A stretch of DNA of 17,735 bases from assembly GCA_902766845.1 (NCBI GenBank), contig CACXFD010000024.1, forward strand, positions 1 through 17,735, read 5' to 3'. The stretch's first letter is position 1. The number at the start of each line of letters is the position of its first letter. This document shows positions 1 through 7,087 of the stretch, piece after piece. Source of the stretch: an uncultured Lachnospiraceae bacterium (GTDB lineage Bacteria > Bacillota > Clostridia > Lachnospirales > Lachnospiraceae). The position numbers were made by a program, and so were the translations under genes. The notes below the pieces were generated by a model. That model had not been told where the DNA came from. It saw only the letters and a list, made by a program, of their open reading frames with translations, and made no database searches.

Positions 1-1
1 G

Positions 2-1177
2 CATAACAAGCACAAGGAACCCCTGGTCCATCTGACCAAACGAAAAGCCCTGCCGTGGTACCGCGCGTGGGGGATCCGGCTGCTCGCGATCCTCGCGGCG
101 CTCATCGTCTGCGGAATCATCACGGCCATGACCACCGGCATCAGCCCGCTGTCCGTCTACCGTACGATGATCTACGGCGCGTTCGGCACCACCCGCAAGC
201 TCTGGATCCTCGGCAAGGAGATCGCGATCCTGCTGTGCATCTCGCTGGCCCTGACGCCCGCGTTCCGGATGCGCTTCTGGAACCTCGGCGGCGAAGGCCA
301 GGTCCTGATCGGCGCCCTCGCGACGGCCACCTGCATGATCCTGCTCGGCGGAAAGGTCCCGAACGCCCTGCTGATCGTGATCTGCATCGCCGCGGCGCTG
401 GCCGCGGGCGCGCTCTGGGGCTTCATCCCGGCCGTCTTCAAGGCCAAATGGGGCACCAACGAGACGCTGTTCACCCTGATGATGAACTACGTCGCCACCC
501 AGCTGGTCGCGTATTTCGTCATCGTCTGGGAAGTCCCGAAGGGCTCCGGCAAGATCGGCATCATCCATCCGGATACCGAAGCGGGCTGGCTCCCGGTCAT
601 CGGGAACCGCTACCTGCTGCTGATCCTCGTGGTCGCCGTCCTGACGCTGATCATGCAGATCTACCTGTCCTACTCCAAGCACGGCTACGAGATCTCCGTC
701 GTGGGCGAGAGCGAAGCGACGGCCCGGTACGTGGGCATCAAGGTGGAGCGCGTGATCCTGCGGACCATGCTGCTGTCGGGCGCGATCTGCGGCCTGACCG
801 GATATCTGATGGTGGCCGGCACCGACCACACACTGACCACGACGCTGGCCGGCGGTCAGGGCTTCACGGCCGTCATGGTCGCGTGGCTCGCCAAATTCAA
901 TCCGGTCGGCATGATCCTGTCGAGCTTCCTGATCGTCTTTCTGGGGCGCGGTTCAGCCGAGATCTCCACGGTCTACGGTCTGAACATGTCCTTCGGCGAT
1001 ATCCTGACCGGCATCATCCTGTTCTTCATCATCGGCAGCGAGTTCTTCATCAATTATCAGCTGCACTTCCGCTCCAAAGCGGGGTCGGGCACACCGTCCG
1101 CGCCCGGACCGATCCCGGAAGCCGCCGCGAACCCGGACGCCGCCACAGAAGAAAAGAAGGGGGCCTACCATGTTTGA
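2..1177 (+). CDS. Nucleoside-type ABC transporter permease (5' end cut by window edge)
   Basis: Inner-membrane permease of a BMP-family (NupP/YufP-like, BPD_transp_2) ABC importer, a family known to import purine nucleosides together with a lipoprotein receptor, an ATPase and a second permease. The reading frame is open from base 2. The visible 391 residues begin with a basic cytoplasmic stretch (HNKHKEPLVHLTKRKALPWY), followed by a first membrane helix and about eight more hydrophobic segments. The family motif FRMRFWNLGGEGQVLIGALA is present near residue 90 of the visible part. The start is at or just before the left edge: base 1 is G and could be the last base of an ATG. The protein ends in a hydrophilic Ala/Pro/Glu-rich tail. 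It overlaps the next permease by 8 bases, which implies translational coupling. The ATPase and binding protein would be expected to the left, outside the window. The substrate is inferred from the family only. Confidence 0.88.
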   Translation, partial: HNKHKEPLVHLTKRKALPWYRAWGIRLLAILAALIVCGIITAMTTGISPLSVYRTMIYGAFGTTRKLWILGKEIAILLCISLALTPAFRMRFWNLGGEGQVLIGALATATCMILLGGKVPNALLIVICIAAALAAGALWGFIPAVFKAKWGTNETLFTLMMNYVATQLVAYFVIVWEVPKGSGKIGIIHPDTEAGWLPVIGNRYLLLILVVAVLTLIMQIYLSYSKHGYEISVVGESEATARYVGIKVERVILRTMLLSGAICGLTGYLMVAGTDHTLTTTLAGGQGFTAVMVAWLAKFNPVGMILSSFLIVFLGRGSAEISTVYGLNMSFGDILTGIILFFIIGSEFFINYQLHFRSKAGSGTPSAPGPIPEAAANPDAATEEKKGAYHV

Positions 1178-2165
1178 TCTGATCAGCTTCATCCCCCGCG
1201 CCGTCGCGCAGGGCATCCCGCTGCTCTACGGCAGCACCGGCGAGATCGTGACACAGAAATCCGGGAACCTGAACCTCGGGATCCCCGGCGTCATGTACGT
1301 GGGCGCCATGTGCGGCGTCATCGGCTCCTTCCTTTATGAGCGCGCCTGCGGCACCGCGGCCGCCATGAACCCTGCGCTCGCGATCCTGATCCCGCTCGTC
1401 TCCTGCCTGCTCGGATCGCTGCTGATGGGCCTGCTGTACTGCTTCCTGACCGTTACGATGCGCGCAAACCAGAACGTGACCGGTCTGGCCATGACCACGT
1501 TCGGCGTCGGCTTCGGCAACTTCTTCGGCGGCTCGCTGATCAAGCTGACCCGCGCCGAGGTCCCGTCCATCACACTGTCCGCGACCAGCAACATCTTCCG
1601 CACCACGCTTCCGTTCGCGAATACGACCGGATGGTTCGGCAAGGTATTCCTGTCCTACGGCTTTCTCGCGTACCTGGCCATCGTGATCGCGCTGATCGCC
1701 GCCTACGTGCTCCGGCACACGCGCACAGGCCTGCACCTGAGGGCGGTCGGCGAGAGCCCGGCCACGGCCGATGCCGCCGGCATCAACATCACCAAGTATA
1801 AGTACCTGTCCACCTGCATCGGCTGCATGATCGCGGGGCTGGGCGGCCTGTATTATGTGATCGACTACGCGAACGGCATCTGGTCCAACGACGCCTTCGG
1901 CGACCGCGGCTGGCTCGCGATCGCGCTCGTCATCTTTACGATCTGGCGTCCCAACGTCAGCATCTTCGCCTCGATCCTGTTCGGCGGCCTGTACATCCTG
2001 CATATGTACATCCCGTCCGGCATGAACCTGGCCGTCAAGGAGATCTACAAGATGCTGCCGTACGTCGTGACCATCATCGTGCTGATCATCACGAGCATGC
2101 GCAACAAACGGGAGAACCAGCCGCCGGCCAGTCTGGGCCAAAGCTACTTCCGCGAAGAACGATAG
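1170..2165 (+). CDS. Nucleoside-type ABC transporter permease, second subunit
   Basis: A 331-residue membrane permease, partner of the preceding gene in a heterodimeric BMP/Nup-type importer (NupQ/YufQ-like). The N-terminus carries the family signature GEIVTQKSGNLNLGIPGVMY at about residues 25-44, followed by eight or so hydrophobic segments. A cytoplasmic loop with HTRTGLHLRAVGESPATADA near residue 190 resembles the loop that contacts the ATPase. The same GES-ATA pattern occurs in the first permease, as expected for homologous subunits. ATG 1170 lies inside the end of the upstream gene, after a purine-rich GAAAAGAAGGGGG stretch that can serve as its ribosome binding site. The length is normal for the family. 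It is the last gene of the transcript: the bidirectional terminator starts about 20 bases after its stop. Confidence 0.9.
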   Translation: MFDLISFIPRAVAQGIPLLYGSTGEIVTQKSGNLNLGIPGVMYVGAMCGVIGSFLYERACGTAAAMNPALAILIPLVSCLLGSLLMGLLYCFLTVTMRANQNVTGLAMTTFGVGFGNFFGGSLIKLTRAEVPSITLSATSNIFRTTLPFANTTGWFGKVFLSYGFLAYLAIVIALIAAYVLRHTRTGLHLRAVGESPATADAAGINITKYKYLSTCIGCMIAGLGGLYYVIDYANGIWSNDAFGDRGWLAIALVIFTIWRPNVSIFASILFGGLYILHMYIPSGMNLAVKEIYKMLPYVVTIIVLIITSMRNKRENQPPASLGQSYFREER

Positions 2166-2186
2166 TCTGCCCGCGCGGCATCCTGC

Positions 2187-2235
2187 AAAAGCCCGCGCAC
2201 CGGCCTCTTCCCGTACGGCCGGTGCGCGGGCTTTT
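2187..2235. terminator. Bidirectional intrinsic terminator between convergent genes
   Basis: A perfect 19-bp inverted repeat (2187-2205 with 2217-2235) with an 11-base loop. The arms begin with AAAA and end with TTTT, so the hairpin has a U-run on either strand. It lies between the permease stop (2165) and the end of the convergent DUF3810 gene (2264) and probably terminates both transcripts. Confidence 0.93.
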
Positions 2236-2263
2236 CCGCAGCTTTTGCCATTGCGGCCGGTCT

Positions 2264-3457
2264 TTATTCTCCTTCCGCCTGCCCCGCCCGGGGCCCGTAG
2301 TACGCCGCCAGCAGGTCCACACAGGCGCCGTAGCTCTGCAGCCCGAGCTCCTGATCGTAATGATGCAGGAACTCATCGTAGGCCTGGTCCGCCGTTTCGC
2401 GGACCGGGCCTTCAAACTTTTCCCAGTACTCCGCATCATGACCGATGTCCGCGCGCGCCTCCTCGCAGAGGCCGGCGCTGACTTGCGACCAGGCGGCCTG
2501 ATCGGCCCGGTACAGCGCATTGCTCAGATAGATGAATGCCATCAGGGACGACGAATACTCCAGTTCGGGATCACCGCTCGCCTGACCGGCGAGCACGGCC
2601 ACGAAATTGGCCTCCTCTTCCCGCGCCACGCCGCGCTGGTGCGCGATCTCGTGCGCGGCCGTCGCCGCAAACAGCGCCGGAGGCATGTCCGTATTCACGT
2701 TCGCCTCCCCGGTGAACGGGAAAAAGAATCCCGTATACCCGGCATAGCTCTCTATGAGCGAGAGCACCGGCGACATGCCTTTGACCCGCACGCGCGGTCC
2801 GGCCAGGAACGGATATTCCTCCGTCAGCGCGTCGTAAAAAGCTGCCGACCGCGCCAGCACGGCCTTTTTATCCGTGGCGCAGACGCCGTCCGCGTCACGC
2901 GGGACCTGTCCGGCCGTCTCATTCACACGGTCCCGAAAATACCGGGTCACGTTCTCGAGCTGCTCCGCGGATATCTTCCCGGCCGTGATCCCGGCCTTCT
3001 CCGCGAACGTCTCCGCATAATAGGTCCCGCCCCAGAGAAAGCACAGGCCGGCATACACCGACAGCCCGGCCGCGGCCAGCGTCACCAGCATCGACCCGAG
3101 CCGCCGGCCGCGCTGCGGCCGGGTCACCAGCCGCAGGATCTGCACGATCAGCCAGACCAGCCCGCCGAGAATGGCCGCATACAGCAGGCATTCCGCCACG
3201 GAGAACGGCAGCCATCCCGTCACGCGTGCCAGAAACCGGTGGACCGGATGGACCGCGTGCTCCGTCAGCCAGACACAGGCCGCGCGCTGCCCGCGCAGGA
3301 TAAAGTGCGCGGCAATGACCAGCAGGCTCAGCACGATCAGCACGATGCGGCCGGCATGGGCGCGGAGGAAGGAAGGACGGGCGGCCTCAGCCGTCCTCCC
3401 GTCCGTTCTTCTGCCCTTTCCCTGTCTCTTTTTTCCGCCCGTCCTGTTATTCTTCAC
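2264..3457 (-). CDS. DUF3810 family membrane protein, zinc-metallopeptidase-like
   Basis: A 397-residue protein matching the DUF3810 family by its layout. A very basic N-terminus is followed by three membrane helices (about 36-55, 84-110 and 120-142). A large extracytoplasmic domain carries HEIAHQRG at 269-276 and a downstream EEEANF at 280-285. The HExxH plus the Glu about 7-9 residues later looks like a gluzincin-type zinc site, so peptidase activity is plausible but not demonstrated for the family. The start is GTG (3457-3455), chosen because GGAGAG lies about 6 bases upstream. This start sits inside the last codons of the MmcQ/EVE gene (11-base overlap), so the two are probably co-translated. 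The gene ends before the bidirectional terminator. The biological target is unknown. Confidence 0.82.
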   Translation of the reverse strand: MKNNRTGGKKRQGKGRRTDGRTAEAARPSFLRAHAGRIVLIVLSLLVIAAHFILRGQRAACVWLTEHAVHPVHRFLARVTGWLPFSVAECLLYAAILGGLVWLIVQILRLVTRPQRGRRLGSMLVTLAAAGLSVYAGLCFLWGGTYYAETFAEKAGITAGKISAEQLENVTRYFRDRVNETAGQVPRDADGVCATDKKAVLARSAAFYDALTEEYPFLAGPRVRVKGMSPVLSLIESYAGYTGFFFPFTGEANVNTDMPPALFAATAAHEIAHQRGVAREEEANFVAVLAGQASGDPELEYSSSLMAFIYLSNALYRADQAAWSQVSAGLCEEARADIGHDAEYWEKFEGPVRETADQAYDEFLHHYDQELGLQSYGACVDLLAAYYGPRAGQAEGE

Positions 3458-4280
3458 GTGTCTTCTCTCCGTCTGTTTCCGGGTCTCCCTTTCGGTTTCT
3501 CTCCCGGTCTCCCTTTCGGTCTTCCTCCCGCTCCCGGTTCTCCTCCGCCAGCAGCCTGGACAGCCCGTACGGGATCCCGCGCGGACCGCGCACGGTCAGC
3601 ACACCGTATTCGCGCAGCCGGCTCAGCGGGTATCGGTCGTCGGGATACCGGCGGATCAGCCGGATCCACATGCGGCGCACATGGCTCCCCTCCGGCTCGC
3701 CGGGCCGCGGGAGGTCCGTCTCCACGGCCACGCACTGATAGCGGATCGCGCTGACCGGCGCGCCCACATACAGATAGACCGGATCGCCCGGACGAATATC
3801 CGACGTCTGCTTCCAGTGGATCACGTCGCTGAGGGCAAAAGCGGCTTCGATATCGTACATGTGCGGATTGGCCGGCACCAGCCACTCCCGCGGGCCGCGC
3901 GCCGCCTGCGCGGCGCGCTTCTTTTTCGGAAGCGTGATCTCAAAGCTCTGATCGAGCAGCGCGAAGACCTCTTCCTCTCCGAGCGACCCGTCCAGCAGCA
4001 CGGTCAGCCAGCTTTCGTGGTTCATATGGTACCCGGGCAGGATCGACGTGCCGTTTCGCAGGCTCGCGTTCATGACCGGATCTCCTTTGACGTTCAGGAC
4101 ATCTACCATGTCCGCTCCGGGAAGGCCCAGCCGTGACCGCTCGACCGAAGCGACCAGCCCGAACCATTTTTTATTCTCCGGATGGCGCAGCACGCCGAAG
4201 GACGGGAGCCGTTTCCACAGGTATTCCGGCTCCACGCCGTAGGTCTCCGCCGCGTACGCAAGCAGTTCGTTTTGATCCAT
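3447..4280 (-). CDS. MmcQ/YjbR family protein fused to an EVE/PUA-like domain
   Basis: A 277-residue two-domain protein. Residues 1-118 match the MmcQ/YjbR (CyaY-like fold) family, with FGVLRHPENKKWFGLV, a VLNVKGDP strand, ILPGYHMNHESWLTVLLDGS and a terminal helix. Residues 132-245 resemble an EVE (PUA-like) domain: EWLVPANPHMYDIEAAF, a WKQ motif, then RPGDPVYLYVGAP and AIRYQCVAVETD, the usual arrangement of a pocket that reads modified bases. The tail (246-277) is almost entirely charged and contains an 8-residue near-repeat. ATG 4280 is preceded by a weak purine-rich site. The gene precedes and overlaps the DUF3810 gene and faces the chromate-transporter promoter. Binding of modified nucleic acid or nucleotide is inferred from the EVE fold. 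No function is known to me for the fusion. Confidence 0.8.
   Translation of the reverse strand: MDQNELLAYAAETYGVEPEYLWKRLPSFGVLRHPENKKWFGLVASVERSRLGLPGADMVDVLNVKGDPVMNASLRNGTSILPGYHMNHESWLTVLLDGSLGEEEVFALLDQSFEITLPKKKRAAQAARGPREWLVPANPHMYDIEAAFALSDVIHWKQTSDIRPGDPVYLYVGAPVSAIRYQCVAVETDLPRPGEPEGSHVRRMWIRLIRRYPDDRYPLSRLREYGVLTVRGPRGIPYGLSRLLAEENREREEDRKGDRERNRKGDPETDGEKTREE
3482..3520. repeat. Two copies of a 15-base repeat, 24-base period, in a coding tail
   Basis: GGTCTCCCTTTCGGT occurs at 3482-3496 and again at 3506-3520, a period of exactly 24 bases (8 codons). On the coding strand it gives the near-repeat RKGDRERN / RKGDPETD in the C-terminal tail of the MmcQ-EVE protein. The in-frame period suggests tail growth by slippage or duplication. 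Confidence 0.8.
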
Positions 4281-4286
4281 CGTTCA

Positions 4287-4315
4287 TTGCCTTTCCGGCT
4301 GTCCTGCCGTATAAT
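4287..4315 (+). promoter_or_regulatory. Sigma-A promoter for the chromate transporter pair
   Basis: -35 TTGCCT (4287-4292), 17-base spacer, -10 TATAAT (4310-4315). Initiation is expected near 4322, giving a leader of about 28 bases that contains the AAGGAGG site at 4333-4339. The promoter lies in the gap before the divergent MmcQ-EVE gene, starting only 7 bases from its ATG, so it overlaps that gene's 5' untranslated region. Confidence 0.75.
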
Positions 4316-4349
4316 ACAAGTATTGAAACGGCAAGGAGGCCCCTGCCCT

Positions 4350-4922
4350 ATGTCCCGACCCGCCGGGCGTCTGCTGACGCTCTTCTTTTCCACCTTCAAG
4401 ATCAGTGCCTTCACCTTCGGCGGAGGCTTTGTGATCGTACCGCTGATGCGGAAACGATTCGTGGAGGAGCTCGGCTGGCTCGACGATCAGGAGATGCTGG
4501 ACCTGACGGCCATCGCGCAGTCCGCGCCGGGCCCCATCGCGGTCAACGCGTCCATCCTGGTCGGATACCGGACCGCCGGCGTGCCCGGCGCACTGGTCAC
4601 GGTGCTCGGTGCCGTCCTTCCGCCGCTGATCATCCTGACGATCCTGTCTTTCCTCTATGACCGGATCCGCGAAAACCGGTTCGTTGACATGGCCCTGACC
4701 GGCATGATGGCCGGCGTCGCGGCCGTGCTCTGCGACGTCGTGATCTCGCTCGTACAGAACATCGCCAAGCAGCGCCGATGGTTCCCGCTTCTGATCCTGA
4801 CCGGCGCCTTCCTGGCGATCCGGGTCCTTCACATCAACATCATGCTGGTCCTTGCAGTCTGCGGACTGATCGGCGCACTCGAAGCACGCGCCCGCACAGC
4901 CGGGAAAGGGGATGCGGCATGA
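4350..4922 (+). CDS. Chromate transporter family protein, first half-size subunit
   Basis: A 190-residue single CHR-domain membrane protein of the chromate ion transporter (ChrA) superfamily. The first helix is followed by the family motif FGGGFVIVPLM (about residues 23-33). The second conserved motif, SAPGPIAVNASILVGYRTAG, lies near residues 67-86. Four or five further hydrophobic segments follow. I chose ATG 4350 because AAGGAGG lies 10 bases upstream and the promoter at 4287-4315 rules out the longer open frame to the left. Its stop overlaps the start of the second subunit (ATGA), the usual arrangement for two half-size CHR proteins that act as a pair. Chromate or sulfate transport is the family role. 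In gut Clostridia the true substrate is often unproven. Confidence 0.88.
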   Translation: MSRPAGRLLTLFFSTFKISAFTFGGGFVIVPLMRKRFVEELGWLDDQEMLDLTAIAQSAPGPIAVNASILVGYRTAGVPGALVTVLGAVLPPLIILTILSFLYDRIRENRFVDMALTGMMAGVAAVLCDVVISLVQNIAKQRRWFPLLILTGAFLAIRVLHINIMLVLAVCGLIGALEARARTAGKGDAA

Positions 4923-5482
4923 TCCTGCTTGAACTGTTCTGGTGCTTTCTGCAGATCGGCCTGTTCAGCTTCGGGGGCGGCTACGCCGCGATGCCGCTGA
5001 TCGAGCATCAGGTGGTCGACGTGCATCCCTGGCTGAGCGCGGTCCAGTTCGCGGATGTGATCACGATCTCCGAAATGACGCCCGGTCCCATCGCGATCAA
5101 CGCGGCCACGTTCGTGGGCACGCGGGTGGCCGGGATCCCCGGTGCCCTGGCCGCTACCTGCGGCTACATCGTGCCGTCCTTCGTGATCGTGACTCTCCTT
5201 GCGTGGGTCTATACCCGTTACCGCAGTCTGTCGTCCGTGCAGGGCGTGCTGGCCGGCCTGCGGCCGGCCGCCGTGGCCATGATCGCCTCCGCGGCCGTCA
5301 CGGTCCTGACGCTGGCCTTTTACGGACAGCGCACGCTGCCGGCGGAGACCCTGCTGCCCCGGCCCGTCCCGGCGCTCCTGTTTGCGGCGGCGCTTCTCCT
5401 TCTTCGATGGAAAAAGCCGCATCCGGTCCTTGTGATCCTCGGGACCGGCGCGGCCGGCGTCCTGCTGTTTTCGCTCTTCTGA
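4919..5482 (+). CDS. Chromate transporter family protein, second half-size subunit
   Basis: A 187-residue CHR-domain membrane protein, partner of the preceding gene. It repeats the same motifs: FGGGYAAMPLIEHQVV at about residues 18-33 and MTPGPIAINAATFVGTRVAG near 60-79. The C-terminal half has several hydrophobic helices. ATG 4919 shares four bases with the upstream stop (ATGA), so translation is coupled. Together the two halves correspond to one full-length ChrA with two homologous CHR domains. Only 32 bases separate it from the convergent ybaK-like gene. A GC-rich inverted repeat is present there but lacks a good U-tract. Confidence 0.88.
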   Translation: MILLELFWCFLQIGLFSFGGGYAAMPLIEHQVVDVHPWLSAVQFADVITISEMTPGPIAINAATFVGTRVAGIPGALAATCGYIVPSFVIVTLLAWVYTRYRSLSSVQGVLAGLRPAAVAMIASAAVTVLTLAFYGQRTLPAETLLPRPVPALLFAAALLLLRWKKPHPVLVILGTGAAGVLLFSLF

Positions 5483-5514
5483 AGGCCGCGGCCGGCAATC
5501 GTCCGCGTCCGGCC

Positions 5515-5994
5515 TTACTCTTCCGCTGTTTTTGCGACGTCGGCCAGCTGATACCGCACGGCCCTGGCCAGATCCTCCCGCGCGATCTCGACCTGGAAGC
5601 CCACTTTTCCGCCGGAAAAGCAGATGTCCGTCCACTGCTCCGCGGAACGGTCCAGAAAGATCGGGAACGCTTTCTTCAGGCCGATCGGGCTGCAGCCGCC
5701 GTGCACATAGCCGGTCAGCGGAAGCAGCTCTTTCTGCGGGATCATCTCGATCTTCTTTTCACCAGCCGCCTTTGCGGCCTTTTTCAGGTCCAGTTCCCCG
5801 GCGACCGGGATCATGAACACATAATATTTCTTCGACGCCCCGACCGTGACCAGTGTCTTGAAAACGCGCCCGGCCTCTTCGCCGAGCGCGGCCGCGATCC
5901 AGGCTCCCGACAGGCTCGGATCCGCTTCATAGGTATGTTCACGGTACGGGATCTTCTTTTGCGCAAGGACACGCATCACGTTCGTTTTTTCCAT
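5515..5994 (-). CDS. ybaK: YbaK/EbsC-type Cys-tRNA(Pro) deacylase
   Basis: A 159-residue cytoplasmic protein of the YbaK/EbsC family. These proteins hydrolyse cysteine mischarged onto tRNA(Pro) and so complement the editing of prolyl-tRNA synthetase. Hallmarks are visible: VFKTLV with Lys46, the conserved lysine of the family, then ELDLKKAAKA near 67-76, and GYVHGGCSPIGLKK at 95-108. Normal family length is about 155-160 residues. ATG 5994 was chosen over the longer open frame because the protein then begins at the canonical MEKTNVMRVL, with GGGAG about 8 bases upstream. The stop of the upstream acyltransferase is one base away (TGATATG), so the gene is the coupled last member of the minus-strand operon. 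Confidence 0.93.
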   Translation of the reverse strand: MEKTNVMRVLAQKKIPYREHTYEADPSLSGAWIAAALGEEAGRVFKTLVTVGASKKYYVFMIPVAGELDLKKAAKAAGEKKIEMIPQKELLPLTGYVHGGCSPIGLKKAFPIFLDRSAEQWTDICFSGGKVGFQVEIAREDLARAVRYQLADVAKTAEE

Positions 5995-5995
5995 A

Positions 5996-7045
5996 TCATC
6001 TGTCTCCCAGGAGCGTTTCCGCCTTCCGGTCCGCCCATGCGCACAGCGCCGGCACACGGATCCGGTCAAACAGCCACAGCCGGGCTTTTTCGATCAGGCT
6101 CATGGCCAGATACAGGCCTGCCACGAGACACGGCACCGCGGCCGCGAAAAGCGGGAGCGGCAGTTTCGTCAGAGCCGCCGTCGATCCTTTGACCACGTGA
6201 TCCCAGATGGGCTCCCATACGTGGATCAGATACACGCCGAGCGCGGCCGGCGCCAGGAACGACGCGATCTTCCGGCCCGCGCCGCGGACCCGCCACCGCG
6301 CGCACAGCGCCAGCAGGCTCACGGAAGCCAGGGTGATCGTGGGCGAGATGTAGCTGATCAGCGCATTGTTCCCGCCAAACGCCAGCAGGGCCCAGCTGAC
6401 GAGGATCATGGCCGCATACGAGGCGCCCCAGACAGCCTTCGGCAGCCGGTCCGCCAGGCCCTCCGTGCGGAAGAACGCGCCGGCCAGATACAGGACCGTC
6501 AGCCAGATCATGCTGTATCCACCGCCGAGTCCGTACGGCTTGCCCCCGGTCACCGTCGGCAGCACGCACATCAGCAGGAACGCGCCCGCCAGGAAGAATC
6601 TCCTCTCGGGCGCGCTCGCCGCGCGGACCGCGCGGTTCAGGAGCGGCGCCAGCAGCAGGAGCCCCGCGTACGCGGTCACGTACCAGTAGGCTCCCATCGT
6701 AAACGGCAGGGCCGCCTTCAGCCAGATGCCTTTCGTCAGCCAGTCCGGACGCAGGCATGCGCACAAGGCGGTCAGCCCGAGCGTATAGAAGACGGTCTGC
6801 AGCCACAGCTTCAGCAGCCGGGACGGCCGGAACGAACTGTTCACACCGACGTATCCGCTGATCAGCGCGAAACAGTCCACGGCCCCGAACGCGGCCGTCT
6901 CATACAGCCAGCCGATCCGGTAATGGCCCGCGGACGTCCTGGCCGCAGCGGACAGGATCCCGCCCTGCCCCAGCACGTGGAGCGTCACGATCATCATCAT
7001 CGACAGGATTCGAAGCCACTCGATGCCGTCGTTCTTTTCCTTCAC
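5996..7045 (-). CDS. Acyltransferase family 3 (OatA/WecH-like) integral membrane protein
   Basis: A 349-residue polytopic membrane protein with about ten hydrophobic segments. The N-terminal signature of acyltransferase-3 proteins is visible: GIEWLRILSMMMIVTLHVLG, with Arg12 and His23, the His being the conserved catalytic residue of the family. Such proteins move acetyl or other acyl groups onto cell-surface sugars, peptidoglycan or small molecules. Nothing in the sequence shows the acceptor. There is no extra SGNH domain. The start is GTG (7045-7043), supported by GGAGGAG about 6 bases upstream. It follows the nudC-like gene by 42 bases and runs into ybaK with a one-base gap, so it belongs to the same operon. 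Confidence 0.85.
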   Translation of the reverse strand: MKEKNDGIEWLRILSMMMIVTLHVLGQGGILSAAARTSAGHYRIGWLYETAAFGAVDCFALISGYVGVNSSFRPSRLLKLWLQTVFYTLGLTALCACLRPDWLTKGIWLKAALPFTMGAYWYVTAYAGLLLLAPLLNRAVRAASAPERRFFLAGAFLLMCVLPTVTGGKPYGLGGGYSMIWLTVLYLAGAFFRTEGLADRLPKAVWGASYAAMILVSWALLAFGGNNALISYISPTITLASVSLLALCARWRVRGAGRKIASFLAPAALGVYLIHVWEPIWDHVVKGSTAALTKLPLPLFAAAVPCLVAGLYLAMSLIEKARLWLFDRIRVPALCAWADRKAETLLGDR

Positions 7046-7087
7046 CGGGCTCCTCCTTTCCCGCCGTCTTTTCGTTTCTTTGATACT

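Noticed and set aside
1050..2141. 363-codon minus-strand open frame
   Set aside because: It is antisense to the second permease, with an Asp/Arg/His-rich composition. It is a shadow frame.
2222..3754. 510-codon plus-strand open frame
   Set aside because: It is antisense to two well-supported genes and rich in Arg, Pro and His, as expected for a shadow frame in GC-rich DNA.
4182..4349. Longer N-terminus for the first chromate-transporter gene
   Set aside because: It would run through the divergent gene and the promoter at 4287-4315. ATG 4350 has the proper ribosome binding site.
5482..5516. Inverted repeat between the chromate-transporter and ybaK genes as a terminator
   Set aside because: The pairing is short and ambiguous (nested GGCCGCGGCC palindrome) and no U-tract follows on either strand.
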